DNA from: Aegilops tauschii subsp. strangulata
Taxonomy: Eukaryota > Streptophyta > Magnoliopsida > Poales > Poaceae
Assembly (NCBI RefSeq): GCF_002575655.3
Contig: NC_053037.3
Coordinates: forward strand, 147,571,207-147,635,206
DNA: 64,000 nt
Reading direction: 5' to 3'
Shown here piece by piece: positions 33,801-45,226 of the stretch (positions within the stretch are counted from its first letter, which is position 1; each line of letters begins with the position of its first letter). The notes below the pieces were generated by a model. The model saw only the letters and a program-made list of their open reading frames with translations, was not told the origin of the DNA and did not search any database. Made by a program: the position numbers and the translations under genes.

Positions 33801-36800
33801 CGGGTAGGATTATGCTATGCGATGCTACTTGGAGGACTTCAATCTACTCTCTTCTATATGCTGCAAGATGGAGATGGCCAGAATCGTAGTCTTCGACAGG
33901 ACTAGCTATCCCCCTTTTATTCTAGCATTCTGCAGTTCAGTCCACTGATATGCCCCTTTACACATATACCCATGCATATGTAGTGTAGCTCCTTGCTTGC
34001 GAGTACTTTGGATGAGTACTCACGTTTGCTTCTCTCCCTCTTTTCCCCCTTTCCTTTCTATCTGGTTGTCGCAACCAGATGTTGGAGTCCAGGAGCCAGA
34101 TGCCACCGTCGACGATGACACCTACGACGCTGGAGGTGCCTACTACTACGTGCAGGCCGCTGACGACGACCAGGAGTAGTTAGGAGGATCCCAGGCAGGA
34201 GGCCTGCGCCTCGTTCGATCTGTATCCCAGTTTGTGCTAGCCTTCTTAAGGCAACCTTGTTTAACTTATGTCTGTACTCAGATATTGTTGCTTCCGCTGA
34301 CTCGTCTATGATCGAGCACTTGTATTCGAGCCCTCGAGGCCCCTGGCTTGTATAATGATGCTTGTATGACTTATTTATGTTTTAGAGTTGTGTTGTGATA
34401 TCTTCCCGTGAGTCCCTGATCTTGGTCGTACACATTTGCGTGCATGGTTAGTGTACGGTCAAATCGGGGGCGTCACAAGTTGGTATCAGAGCCGACTGCC
34501 TGTAGGAATCCCCCTTTCCACACTCCTTGGCCGAAGTCGAGTCTAGACATTACAAAACTTTTACTAACATGGCTGTGTGTCTTACGGGCCCACGTCGCCA
34601 TTGGGTGGTACTAGGATCTTTTACTCCTCGACCTTTACTCTGGGACTCTGAACTCTCTTCTACTCGGGTTAAACGAATTTACTAACTCTAACACTAGGAT
34701 CCCGTGACCACATTCACCCCAAAGTTGGATAAGCCATAGTTGTTTCTTAGAATAGTATTTTGAAAAATTCACACACTGTCATTTGACTCCTTTGAAACGT
34801 CTTTGCTTTCAGATGGAACCCACGAGGCAGGTCGTTCGCCACACGACGGCCATTGGTGCCTCGGGATCACCTGCGGTGCTAGCTGAGATGATGACCTATC
34901 TGGGTTATCGCTGGCACCCTGAGTACACCGTCTACGAGGAGTACCAGGACTTTAACCTGGAGCAGTACCGTGCCATCGTCCACCTCTACTCGCGGGAGTA
35001 TGACTCCACTACTGTGCTGCACACCGCACATGGTGTTGGTGTGACCATCGATATGGCTGTCCCCGATGCTGCCTATGCTGCTCTGACACGTCTTCGTGGA
35101 GAGTATCGGGAGTTGGACACCTCCCCTTTCCGGCACATTGCTATCGCCTCTGATGTTGGTGCGGAGGGATACTATACTGCTGCCTACTCCACTGTCACCC
35201 GAGAGCCCTTCTACCATCAGAACCTGGTTCTGCATGCTGATGGGCTGGATCGAGCTAACCGAGCTCTTCGCCACGAGATGTACACCACCCGTCAGCACCT
35301 TTACCGTGCTCTGACGCTGCTGCACCCCTTTGTCCGATCTGGACAGGTACCGCGTACTGCGATCTACCCAGCCAGGACCGTGATGCCCCACGGTGTCGGT
35401 TGGCCAGAGGTGGGAGGCTACTCTCCCGCACTTGGTCCTCTTCTGCCACCTGAGCGTCGGGCTCTACACCTGAGTATCCGCGGCCCCCAGTTTGCTGACG
35501 TGGAGGGCTATCCGTTGCCTCACTACCAGCTATCGGGCTACGATTACCTCCACAGTACCTCTTGGGACTGATGTAGTCTTGCTTAGTTAGTATTAGTTGC
35601 AGTCGCCGCGAGCCTGTGTGCCGCCTATGATGTTTTAGTCTATGTACTGAACTCTGTGTACTGAACTCTATGCATGACCCCTTTTGTATGTTATGCCGAC
35701 TACTATGTAGTAGCTATCGTGCTCCTCTCGTTATGCATGTTTCATCATGAATGATTCTTGTCTTTGCAAATATTTCGCAATGCTGAACTACCCCTGTTAT
35801 ATATTAGCAGGATGGTTAGACCAGGTGGTCGTGGTCGTGGTGGCGATGCCCCACCACCACCTGAGTACATGGCTGGTATGATCCAACAGTTTGAACTGAA
35901 CCGCCAATTCATGGAAAATATGATGGCTCAGTTTCCTCGCCCCAATATGAACCAGCAGCCAACCCAAGTGACTCTTCAAGATTTCATACGCCTCAACCCA
36001 ACCATCTACCGCAGCTCAACTCAGCCTCTGGATGCTGATGACTGGCTCCGTGACATCACCTATGAGATGGAGTCTGCTGATGTAGCCCCTGCCAGCTATG
36101 TCACCTTTGCTTCCTTCTTCTTGAAGGGACCCGCAGCTCAATGGTGGGACAGCCACAGGCGTACTCTGCCAGCTGGAACAATCATCACATGGCCAGACTT
36201 CCAAGCTGCTTTCCGTGCCCGCTTCATTCCTCAAGGAGTCATGGACCGGAAGAAGCGTGAGTTCCGCAACCTCACCCAAGGCAACAAAACTGTCGAAGCT
36301 TATCAGCGGGAGTTTCTGGACTTGTCCCACTATGCTGAAGAAGACATTGCAACTCATGCACGCAGACAGGAGAAGTTCCGTGATGGCCTTCAAGCTGACA
36401 TCAAGCTCGCACTTCTAGTGCATGACTTTGCTGATTTCGCCACCTTGGTGAACAAGGCCATCAATGTCGAAACTGGTCTGCAGGAATACCAGAGCTCTCA
36501 CAGGCGCAACCGTGACACGGGCTCATCTTCGGGCCCGCCCTCACAGAAGCGTAAGATATGGATCCCGAACAGCATATACCGTCCAAATGCATCTGCCCCA
36601 AGGCAGACCTATGCTGCACCTCGTCTGCCTCCACCACCATCTAGGCAGTCAAGACTTCCAGCTCCACCATCCCAAGCTCCTGTCCCCACTCCGAATAATG
36701 GCTTGTGCTTCAGGTGTGGTCAACCAGGGCACCGTGCTAAAGAATGCAACCAGAACCAGAATCAACTGGCCCTTCCAGCAACTGGCCGTGGTAACAATCA

Positions 36801-39800
36801 GCCCCGCAACAACAATGCTAAGTCTTATGGTCGTGCTCATGCCAACCACGTTGATCTCAACGAAGCTCAAGACCAGCCTGCTACTGTGATGGGTACACTC
36901 CTCGTAAATTCAGTACCAGCATCCGTTTTATTTGATACAGGTGCATCGCATTCATTCATGTCAGAAGATTTTGCATACAAGCACGACGTTAAATGTGAGG
37001 AGATGAACACTTCGGTACTGGTCAAAACCCCCGTGGGACAGTGTCAAACCTCCTTGGTTGGCATCGATGTCCCCGTGGAAATCGAAGGGCTGGAATTCTA
37101 TGCCTCTCCCATTATCCTGAAGTCGCCTAACATCGACCTCATTTTGGGTATGGATTGGTTGAAAGCGCATACTGCTTCTATAGTTTGCGCCACTAAAACC
37201 GTTCATCTGCTACACCCTTCAGATGAAATAGTTGCTTACCAAGCTCATCTGGTGCAAAATGCCGAGGCAAGGCTCTATGCATTGAATGCATTGAACGCTG
37301 CACCACTCGAGGGCATTGAAAACATTCCCGTCGTGCGTGAATTCCTTGACGTCTTCCCTGAAGAACTTCCGGGGATTCCCCCTGCTAGAGCTGTCGAATT
37401 CATCATCGACTTGAAACCAGGCACCACTTCTATAGCCAAGCGACCCTACAAAATGCCGCCGCATGAACTCCTTGAGCTTAAGGAGGAAATCGACAAGTCT
37501 CTTCGCAAAGGATTCATTCGCCCAAGTTGCTCTCCTTGGGGAGCACCTTCTCTCTTTGTCAAGAAGAATGATGGGACAAACCGGTTAGTTCAAGACTACC
37601 GTCCTATAAACCAAGCCACCATTCAGAATAAATACCCTCTTCCTCGGATCAGTGATCTATATGATCAACTGGCGGGTTCGTCAGTGTTCTCTAAGCTCGA
37701 CTTGAGGTTGGGTTACCACCAGATCCGTGTTCGCGAAGAGGATATCCCAAAGACCGCCTTCGTGACTCGCTATGGTTCATACGAGTACACCGTCATGTCT
37801 TTCGGTTTAACCAATGCTCCAGCCACCTTCTCTCGTCTGATGAACTATATATTCATGGATTACCTCGACAAGTTCGTCGTGGTTTATCTGGATGATATCC
37901 TGGGATTTTCAAAGAACGAAGAAGAACATGTTGAACATCTTCGACTTGTGCTGGAGAAGCTACGAGAGCATCAACTATATGCCAAGTTCTCCAAATGTGA
38001 ATTCTGGCTACCGGAAGTAACCTATCTTGGGCATGTCATCTCTAAGGATGGTATTGCCGTCAACCCTGAACGAGTCCAGGCTATTCTTGTTGGACTCCTC
38101 CCAAGAACGTTAAGCAAGTCAGAAGTTTTCTCGGTCTCGCCAGCTATTGCCGTCGATTTGTCGAGAACTTCTCTAAGATCGCCAGGCCTCTGACTAACCT
38201 GTTGCATAAGGGTGTCAAGTTCCAATGGACAGACAAATGTCAGGAAAGTTTCCAGGCACTCAAAGACAAGTTGACTTCTGCTCCAGTTCTAGCTCCACCT
38301 GATACTAAGAAGGACTTTGTCATTTACTGCGACGCTTCCCGTCAAGGATTAGGCTGTGTCCTAATGCAGGACCGCAAAGTGATTGCTTATGCCTCTCGGC
38401 AATTGCGCCCTCACGATGAGAACTACCCAGTTCACGACCTCGAACTTGCTGCTGTCATTCATGCGCTGAAGCAATGGCGACATTACCTTCTCGGTAATCG
38501 TTGCGAGATCTTCACTGACCACCAAAGTCTGAAGTATCTGTTTACTCAGCCAGATCTGAACCTCCGTCAGCAGAGATGGATGGAGCTTGTTGCAGACTTT
38601 GACTTGGGTATTTCCTATACGCCAGGCAAGGCTAATGTAATGGCTGATGTCTTGAGCCGCAAGTCTTACCGCAACCACCTCCAGGTTCACAAAGTTCAGC
38701 CCTCGCTTGTTGAAGAATTCAGGAAGCTGAACCTCCATATTGTTCCTCCGGGTGCACTCGCTCCCCCTCCTAAGGAGTTTGGCAAGGTGAACCTCCACGT
38801 TGTTACCCAGGGTTCCCTCAATACCCTAGTTGCTAAACCAGATCTCGAGGACAGCATCAAAAGGCTACAGAAGTATGACTCTGAAGCCCACAAGATTAAG
38901 CGCTACCTCGCAGAAGGAAAGCCCTCATTCTTCACCATTGCTGAAGATGGCACCTTATACTTCAAGGGCCGCCTAGTGGTGCCATGTGCAGAGAAAAACC
39001 TGGATATGACACAGGAAGTTATGAAAGAAGCTCATGATACGCCTCTATGTATCCATCCTGGTAGTACAAAGATGTACTAAGACATCCGTCAGAGATTCTG
39101 GTGGTCTAATATGAAGCAAGACATTGCTCGTTATGTTGCTGAGTGTGACGTTTGCCGTCGTATCAAAGCAGAACATCAAAGGCCTGCTGGAACTCTGCAA
39201 CCTATCTCTATTCCTGAATGGAAATGGGACCATGTTGAGATGGACTTCGTCACTGGATTTCCCAAGTCACAGAAAGGTAATGATGCTATTATTGTCGTCA
39301 TTGACCGGCTTTCCAAAGTTGCACATTTTCTGGCGGTCAAGGAAACGATCACTGCTAGTCAACTGGCAACGCTCTATATGTCCAGGATTGTTTCACTCCA
39401 TGGTATTCCATTGGTTATCAGTTCAGACCGTGGCAGCTTATTCACTTCAAGATTCTGGGCAAGTTTCCAAGAAGCTATGGGAACTCATCTGTCATTCAGT
39501 ACTGCGTTTCATCCTCAATCGCAAGGACAAGTTGAACGCGTCAACCAAGTTCTCGAAGACATGCTTCGAGCTTGCGTTATTTCCTTCGGCAAGAAATGGG
39601 AGGAATCTCTCCCGTATGCTGAGTTCTCTTATAATAATAGCTATCAAGCTAGTCTGAAGATGGCCCCCTTCGAAGTGTTATATGGACGAAAGTGCCGAAC
39701 CCCTCCGAACTGGTCAGAAACTGGGGAACGTCCACTCTTCGGTCCGGATATTATCCAAGATGCCGAAGAACAAGTCCGCATTATTCGCGAGAATCTCAAG

Positions 39801-41666
39801 ACTGCTCAGTCACGTCAGAAGAGTCAGTATGACCTTCATCATAAAGACATGGTCTATCAACCTGGCGAAAAGGCTTATCTTCGAGTCACACCTATGAAGG
39901 GTGCTCACCGCTTCGGGATCAAGGGCAAACTAGCTCCTCGCTATATTGGCCCATTCACTATTCTCGAAAGGCGTGGAAAAGTGGCATACCAACTGGAGCT
40001 ACCGCCGAACCTTTCTCAGGTTCACGTGTTCCATGTGTCACAGCTCCGCCGTTGCTTCAAGGACCCAATCCGAGCTGTGGATCATGAAGTGCTCGAATTG
40101 CAGCAAGACCTCTCCTATAAGGAGCATTCGGTCCGCATTGTCGACCAAGCTGAACGCCGCACACGTCAGAAGGCGATCAAGTTTCTCAAAGTCCAGTGGT
40201 CGCACCATTCTGAAGATGAGGCCACTTGGGAACGAGAGGATCGTCTGCGCGAAGAATACCCCGCACTGTTTCCTTCTACCTCCTAAATCTCGGGACGAGA
40301 TTTCTTGTAGTGGAGGAGATTTGTAACACCCCGAGGATCATGCTACAGTAACTCTCTGTGATTAAGCTAATCATGTTGCTAAACAGGGCTTGATCACATT
40401 GGAATCACATTTCTTTTCAAACTCCTAATTCAAACTTCAATTAAATTTAAAGTGGAAAATAAAAGTTTTCAAAATTTTAAACAAAAATGTTCGGAGGGTG
40501 CCAAATAATACACTGGTAATTATTGTGGAGGAAACTCCTTTTTAGATAATGCCTAAGTATTTTAAAATGGATTAAAAGGTGAAAGAAAATAAATAAATAA
40601 AAAGAAAACAGAACAAAAGAAAAAAACAAAAAACAAAAGCCCCCCCCACTGGACCTGGCCCAACTGGGCCAACCTCCAGCCGCCCGAATGGGCCGGCCCA
40701 CCCCTCTCCCCTTATCTGCCCCCACCCCCACCGACACCCCCACCCCCGAAATATCCTCCCCTCCTCTGCCTCCCCGATCTGGATCGAGGAGGCGCTCGAC
40801 CCCGCCGCCACTGGAGGCCACCGCCGCCGACCGCCCCCGCCGGCCTCACCCTCGCCTCGCCGGAGCTTCCCCACCGGCCTGCTCCCCAACGCCGCCGTCC
40901 CCGCCATCCCCCTCGACCCCCACTGCCCCGTTCCCTGTGAATCGCGGTGAGGACCGCGACCGCCCCTCTCCCTCACCCCGCGGTCACCGCGCTCCGCCAC
41001 GCGCGCCCGCACTTGGCCGCGGCCACTGCCCCTTTTGCCGTCCCTGTCCCCGCTTCGCCGTGACGCGTGCCGAGCGCCGTCACCGCGCCCGCCGTCCACC
41101 CCGCACGCGCTCGCCCCGCTGCTCGCCTGCCACTGCCGCGGCCACACCGCGCCCGCGCCATCCGCGCCCCTGCTCCTGGCCGCGCGCACCTCGCGTCGAG
41201 GCAACGCCTCGCCGGCGGCCTTGCCATCGATCGCCCGCGCCCCCCCTTGCTGGCCGCTGCTCGGGTCCGTCCCGCCGGGCCACCGCGCCCCCCTGCCTCG
41301 CCCTACCTCGGCCCGGCCTCGCCCTACCCCGGCCCGGCCTCGCCCTACCCCGACCGGCGCCCCTCTGGGTGCCGTGGCGCACACTAACGGGCGCCCGCGC
41401 CCGCGCCCGTAGCCGCACCCGCATCGCCCCCTCTGGGCCGCTGCCAGGTGGGCCTCGCCCCACCTGGGCCACTGGACAACGGGGCCCAGCCCACTGGAAC
41501 GTTTTTTTTATATAATAAAAATAAAATAAAAAATAAAATAATATATAATAAAATAAATATTAAATAAAATAATAATAACAAGTAATAAAAATACTAATGA
41601 TAATAATAAATTAATTAATAAAAATTAATAAATAAATAGATAAAGAAAATAAAAATAAAAATAAAA

Positions 41667-41698
<32 letters not shown>

Positions 41699-44490
41699 TA
41701 AATTAATTAATAAAAATTAATAAATAAATAAAGAAAGAAAATAAAAATAAAAGTAATTTTAATTAAGTAATTAATTAATTAACTAAACTAATTAAGTTAA
41801 TTAATCCTGTTTAAATTAAATAAACAGTAATTATTTAGCTAAACACTAATTAACCTAAACAGAGAATGACAGGTGGGTCCCACTGGACCCACATGTCAGT
41901 TTGACTTAGTCAACCCCTGTTGACTGCTGATGTCAGCATGACATCATGCTGATGTCATAAATCCAAATTTCGAATTAAATTAAATAATTAATTAAATTCC
42001 AGAAATTAATAAAATCTTTAGAAAATCATATCTTTTAATCCGTAACTCGGATTAAAATATTTTCAACATGAAAGTTGCTCAGAACGACGAGACGAATCCG
42101 AATACGCAGTCCGTTCGTCCACCACACCTCCCTAACCTATCGAACTCGCAACTTTCCCCCTCCAGTCCATCTGTCCGAAAACGCGAAACATCGGGAATAC
42201 TTTCCCGGATGTCCCCCCCCTTCGCCGGTACCACCTACTGTCGCGTTAGGACACACCTCGCACTGTTCATTGTCATGTCACGCATCGTCATGCTTATGTT
42301 TGCATTGTATTTACTGTTTCTCCGGTAGACTACGAGACCGACACTGCTGCTGCCCAGTTCGACTACGGAGTTGACGACCCCTCCTACTTGCCAGAGCAAC
42401 CAGGCAAGCCCCCCCCCCTTGATCACCAGATATCGCCTATTCTTCTCTATACTGCTTGCATTAGAGTAGTGTAGCATGTTACTGCTTTTCGATATCCTAT
42501 CCTGATGCATAGCCTATCCTAGCTACTACTGTTGATACCTTTACCTGCAATCCTACATGCTTAGTATAGGATGCTAGATTTCCATCAGTGGCCCTACATT
42601 CTTGTCCGTCTGTTGTGCTATACTATCGGGCCGTGATCACCTGGGCGGTGATCACGGGTATATACTTATATACTATATACATGACACATGTGATGACTAA
42701 AGTCGGGTCGGCTCGTAGGAGTACCCGCAAGTGGATCTTTGTGGCGGAGCGACAGGGCAGGTTGAGACCGCCTAGGTGAGAGGTGGGCCTAGCCCTGGTC
42801 GGCGTTCGCGGATACTTAACACGGTTAACGAGATCTTGGTATTTGATCTGAGTCTGGCCATTTGGTCTACACGCACTAACCATCTACGTGGGAGTAGTTA
42901 TGGGTATCCCGGCGTCGTGGTATCAGCCGAAGCTTTCTTGACGTCAGCGACTGAGTGGCGCGCGCCGGATTGGACTGGAACGCCACTAGGCTAGGTCTGC
43001 TTCCGGCCGCGTACGCAACGTGCAGGTGTGCATAGGGCGATGGGCCCAGACCCCTGCGCGCATAGGATTAGACCGGCGTGCTGACCTCTCTGTTGTGCTT
43101 AGGTGGGGCTGCGACGCGTTGATCTTACGAGGCCGGGCATGACCCAGAAAAGTGTGTCCGGCCAAATGGGATCGAGCGTGTTGGGTTATGTGGTGCACCC
43201 CTGCAGGGAAGTTTATCTATTCGAATAGCCGTGTCCCTCGGTAAAAGGACGACCCGGAGTTGTACCTTGACCTTATGACAACTAGAACTGGATACTGAAT
43301 AAAATACACCCTTCCAAGTGCCAGATACAACCCGGTGATCGCTCTCTAACAGGGCGACGAGGAGGGGATCGCCGGGTAGGATTATGCTATGCGATGCTAC
43401 TTGGAGGACTTCAATCTACTCTCTTCTATATGCTGCAAGATGGAGATGGCCAGAATCGTAGTCTTCGACAGGACTAGCTATCCCCCTTTTATTCTAGCAT
43501 TCTGCAGTTCAGTCCACTGATATGCCCCTTTACACATATACCCATGCATATGTAGTGTAGCTCCTTGCTTGGGAGTACTTTGGATGAGTACTCACGGTTG
43601 CTTCTCTCCCTCTTTTCCCCCTTTCCTTTCTATCTGGTTGTCGCAACCAGATGTTGGAGTCCAGGAGCCAGATGCCACCGTCGACGACGACACCTACGAC
43701 GCTGGAGGTGCCTACTACTACGTGCAGGCCGCTGACGACGACCAGGAGTAGTTAGGAGGATCCCAGGCAGGAGGCCTGCGCCTCGTTCGATCTGTATCCC
43801 AGTTTGTGCTAGCCTTCTTAAGGCAAACTTGTTTAACTTATGTCTGTACTCAGATATTGTTGCTTCCGCTGACTCGTCTATGATCGAGCACTTGTATTCG
43901 AGCCCTCGAGGCCCCTGGCTTATATTATGATGCTTGTATGACTTATTTATGTTTTAGAGTTGTGTTGTGATATCTTCCCGTGAGTCCCTGATCTTGGTCG
44001 TACACATTTGCGTGCATGGTTAGTGTACGGTCAAATCGGGGGCGTCACAGATGATGAGCATGATTGCAATGTTGTTAGTACGAATTCTTTGAATATCCAT
44101 GATGCTAATGATATGCAAAGTCACAAGCTTGGGGATGCTATGTTTGATGAAGATGATATTTTTTGTCCCCCAAGTTTTGATGAGCAAATTTATTATGATG
44201 AAAGCATGCCTCCTATTTATGATGATTGTTGTGATGACTTGTATGCTATAAAGAATAATGATAACCATGAAACTTGCCATCTTGATTTTAATTTTCAATT
44301 GGATTATACCTCACATGATACTTATTTTGTTGAGTTTGCTCCCACTACTATTCATGATAAGAAATTTGCTTATGTGGAGAGTAATAAAATTTATATGCTT
44401 GGAGATCATGAAAATAATGCTTTATGTGATGGTTATATGGTTGAATTCATTCATGATGCTACTGAAAATTATTATGAGGGAGGAACATAA
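30854..44490 (+). CDS. 187-codon acidic ORF of the Athila-like element, split by the chromovirus
   Basis: The frame starts at ATG 30854 and reads to 30981 ([16 protein letters not shown]). After the nested element and one copy of the duplication, it continues in the same frame from 44055 to TAA 44490. The lengths (128 + 436 = 564 nt) give exactly 188 codons including the stop, with no other lesion. The product is very acidic and rich in Asp, Tyr, His and Asn ([20 protein letters not shown]). It has no domain I recognise and no transmembrane segment. It occupies the place where gag is expected. The family is common in Triticeae by my recollection, but its function is unknown. Confidence 0.6.
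30982..34477 (+). repeat. 5' LTR of the chromovirus (3496 bp)
   Basis: An unusually long LTR with strong composition domains: an A-rich start, a CpG-rich and C-rich block (about 31300-32060), an A/T-only block (about 32065-32230), then mixed sequence. Compared with the 3' LTR it lacks roughly 230 bp at the junction of the GC and AT blocks (near 32068). Long overlapping frames in the GC block are composition artefacts. Confidence 0.93.
32758..34179 (+). other. Possible spliced acidic mini-ORF inside the LTR
   Basis: Segment 32758-32832 (after CTCCGGTAG) encodes [19 protein letters not shown] and ends CCAG|GCAAGC, a GC-type donor. Segment 34079-34179 (after GTCGCAACCAG) continues in matching phase as [13 protein letters not shown] to a TAG. 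The same frame exists in the 3' LTR (42329-42403, 43651-43751), where the one substitution noticed is synonymous. No start codon exon was found. This is a hypothesis, not a called gene. Confidence 0.25.
34481..34492 (+). promoter_or_regulatory. Primer-binding site of the chromovirus
   Basis: TGGTATCAGAGC, complementary to the 3' end of initiator tRNA-Met, lies three bases after the LTR end CACA. Confidence 0.93.
34813..35571 (+). CDS. Additional ORF upstream of gag in the chromovirus
   Basis: 252 residues from [10 protein letters not shown]; an in-frame ATG ten codons earlier (34783) is possible. I prefer 34813 because TTTCAG directly precedes it, and gag (35812) likewise follows a TTAGCAG sequence. 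The frame is intact, unlike pol. The sequence is rich in Tyr, His and Arg ([34 protein letters not shown]). It has no zinc knuckle, protease or membrane motif and matches no domain I know. It lies in sense orientation between the primer site and gag. A structural or regulatory role in the element is possible but unsupported. Confidence 0.7.
   Translation: MEPTRQVVRHTTAIGASGSPAVLAEMMTYLGYRWHPEYTVYEEYQDFNLEQYRAIVHLYSREYDSTTVLHTAHGVGVTIDMAVPDAAYAALTRLRGEYRELDTSPFRHIAIASDVGAEGYYTAAYSTVTREPFYHQNLVLHADGLDRANRALRHEMYTTRQHLYRALTLLHPFVRSGQVPRTAIYPARTVMPHGVGWPEVGGYSPALGPLLPPERRALHLSIRGPQFADVEGYPLPHYQLSGYDYLHSTSWD
35812..40286 (+). pseudogene. Gag-pol polyprotein of the chromovirus, one frameshift and one stop
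   Basis: Starts [12 protein letters not shown]. Gag spans about residues 75-200. A CCHC knuckle ([14 protein letters not shown]) lies at 299-312. The protease active site is LFDTGASHS (Asp375). RT has DYRPIN and YLDD (692-695). A one-base deletion near 38089-38090, just after RT, shifts the frame; RNase H ([17 protein letters not shown]) follows to a TAA at 39078-39080 near the integrase zinc-binding region. The frame then continues to 40286 with integrase (CDVC; catalytic Asp in MDFVTGFP and SSDRGS, Glu in GQVERVN) and a C-terminal chromodomain-like segment ([18 protein letters not shown]). The order PR-RT-RH-IN is that of Ty3/Gypsy. The two lesions should block a full product from this copy. 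Confidence 0.9.
40322..44049 (+). repeat. 3' LTR of the chromovirus (3728 bp)
   Basis: Direct repeat of 30982-34477. It retains the segment 41420-41583 (GCATCGCCCCCTCTGGGCC... and A/T repeats) that is missing from the 5' copy. Ends GGGGGCGTCACA, followed by the GATGA duplication. Confidence 0.93.
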
Positions 44491-45226
44491 GCTTGTAGGA
44501 ATTGCAATAATATCAAGTTTCCTCTCTTTGTGTTGAAAGTCTTGAAGCTATGCTTGTTTTGCTTTCCTATGCTAGTTGATTCTTGCCATAAGTTGTTTGC
44601 TCAAAAAATCCATATGCATAGGAAGTGGGTTAGGCTTAAATGTGTTAGTCATATTCTTCATGATGCTCTCTTTATGTTTCAATTCTTATCTTTTATGTGA
44701 GCATCATTGAAATCGTCATGCCTAGCTAAAAAGGCAATAAAGAAAATCGCTTGTTGGGAGACAACCCAATATTTACCTTTACTGTTTTTGTGTGTTCACA
44801 TGATTAAGCTACTGTATTAATCATGTTTTATAGCTTTTGTTTCAATAAAGTGCCAAGTAAGACCTTTAGGATAGCTTACGGTGATAGTTGTGTTGATCCT
44901 GCTGAAAATCAGAAACTTTTGCGCCCAGTAAATTAGTTTTGATAATTCGAAGAAACGTGCTTTTGATCTGATTCTTTTTGCTCTTAATTGGTACACAAAT
45001 TTCTCAGGTTTTCATAATTTGGTAGGATTATTGGTGTTACGGAATTATTCAAGAGTTATAGATTACTACAGACTATTCTGTTTTTGACAGATTCTGTTTT
45101 CTATGTGTTGTTTGCTTATTTTGATGAATCTATGAGTAGTATCGGGGGGTATGAACCATAGAGAAGTTTTAATACAGTAGGTATTACACAAATATAAAAA
45201 AGGAATGAGTTCACAACAGTACCAAA
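44491..45226. other. Internal non-coding region of the Athila-like element
   Basis: It continues directly from the acidic ORF (AAAGTCTTGAAGCTATGC..., CGCTTGTTGGGAGACAACCC). No frame of note. It ends at an abrupt junction with LTR sequence of the next element; the shared AGTAG at the junction suggests end-joining. Confidence 0.6.

Larger units (their letters stand above)
30982..44049 (+). mobile_element. Tekay/Del-like Ty3-Gypsy chromovirus, 13,068 bp
   Basis: It has TGTAACACCCC...GGGGCGTCACA ends, LTRs at 30982-34477 and 40322-44049, and a perfect duplication GATGA (30977-30981, 44050-44054). The initiator-Met primer site TGGTATCAGAGC lies at 34481-34492, and a polypurine stretch GTGGAGGAGA sits just before 40322. 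Coding order is an extra ORF, then gag, protease, RT, RNase H, integrase and chromodomain. The chromodomain and the PBS support the Tekay/Del lineage. About 10 differences in a 760-bp sample of the LTRs (33021-33780 versus 42593-43352), mostly transitions, indicate a recent insertion. Confidence 0.93.
28998..45226 (+). mobile_element. Athila-like LTR retrotransposon, interrupted and truncated
   Basis: It starts TGATACGTCTCCGACGTATC, a common Triticeae Gypsy LTR start. The 5' LTR spans 28998-30667 and ends GTAGTAGACATCA. Primer-binding-site-like sequence of the tRNA-Asp type follows. The internal region resumes after the nested chromovirus at 44050 and stops abruptly at 45226 against an LTR fragment of another element. 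No 3' LTR is seen. Between the primer site and 45226 there is one 187-codon frame but no gag or pol. The gag-protease remains at 60889-62922 could belong to this or to another copy. Confidence 0.75.
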
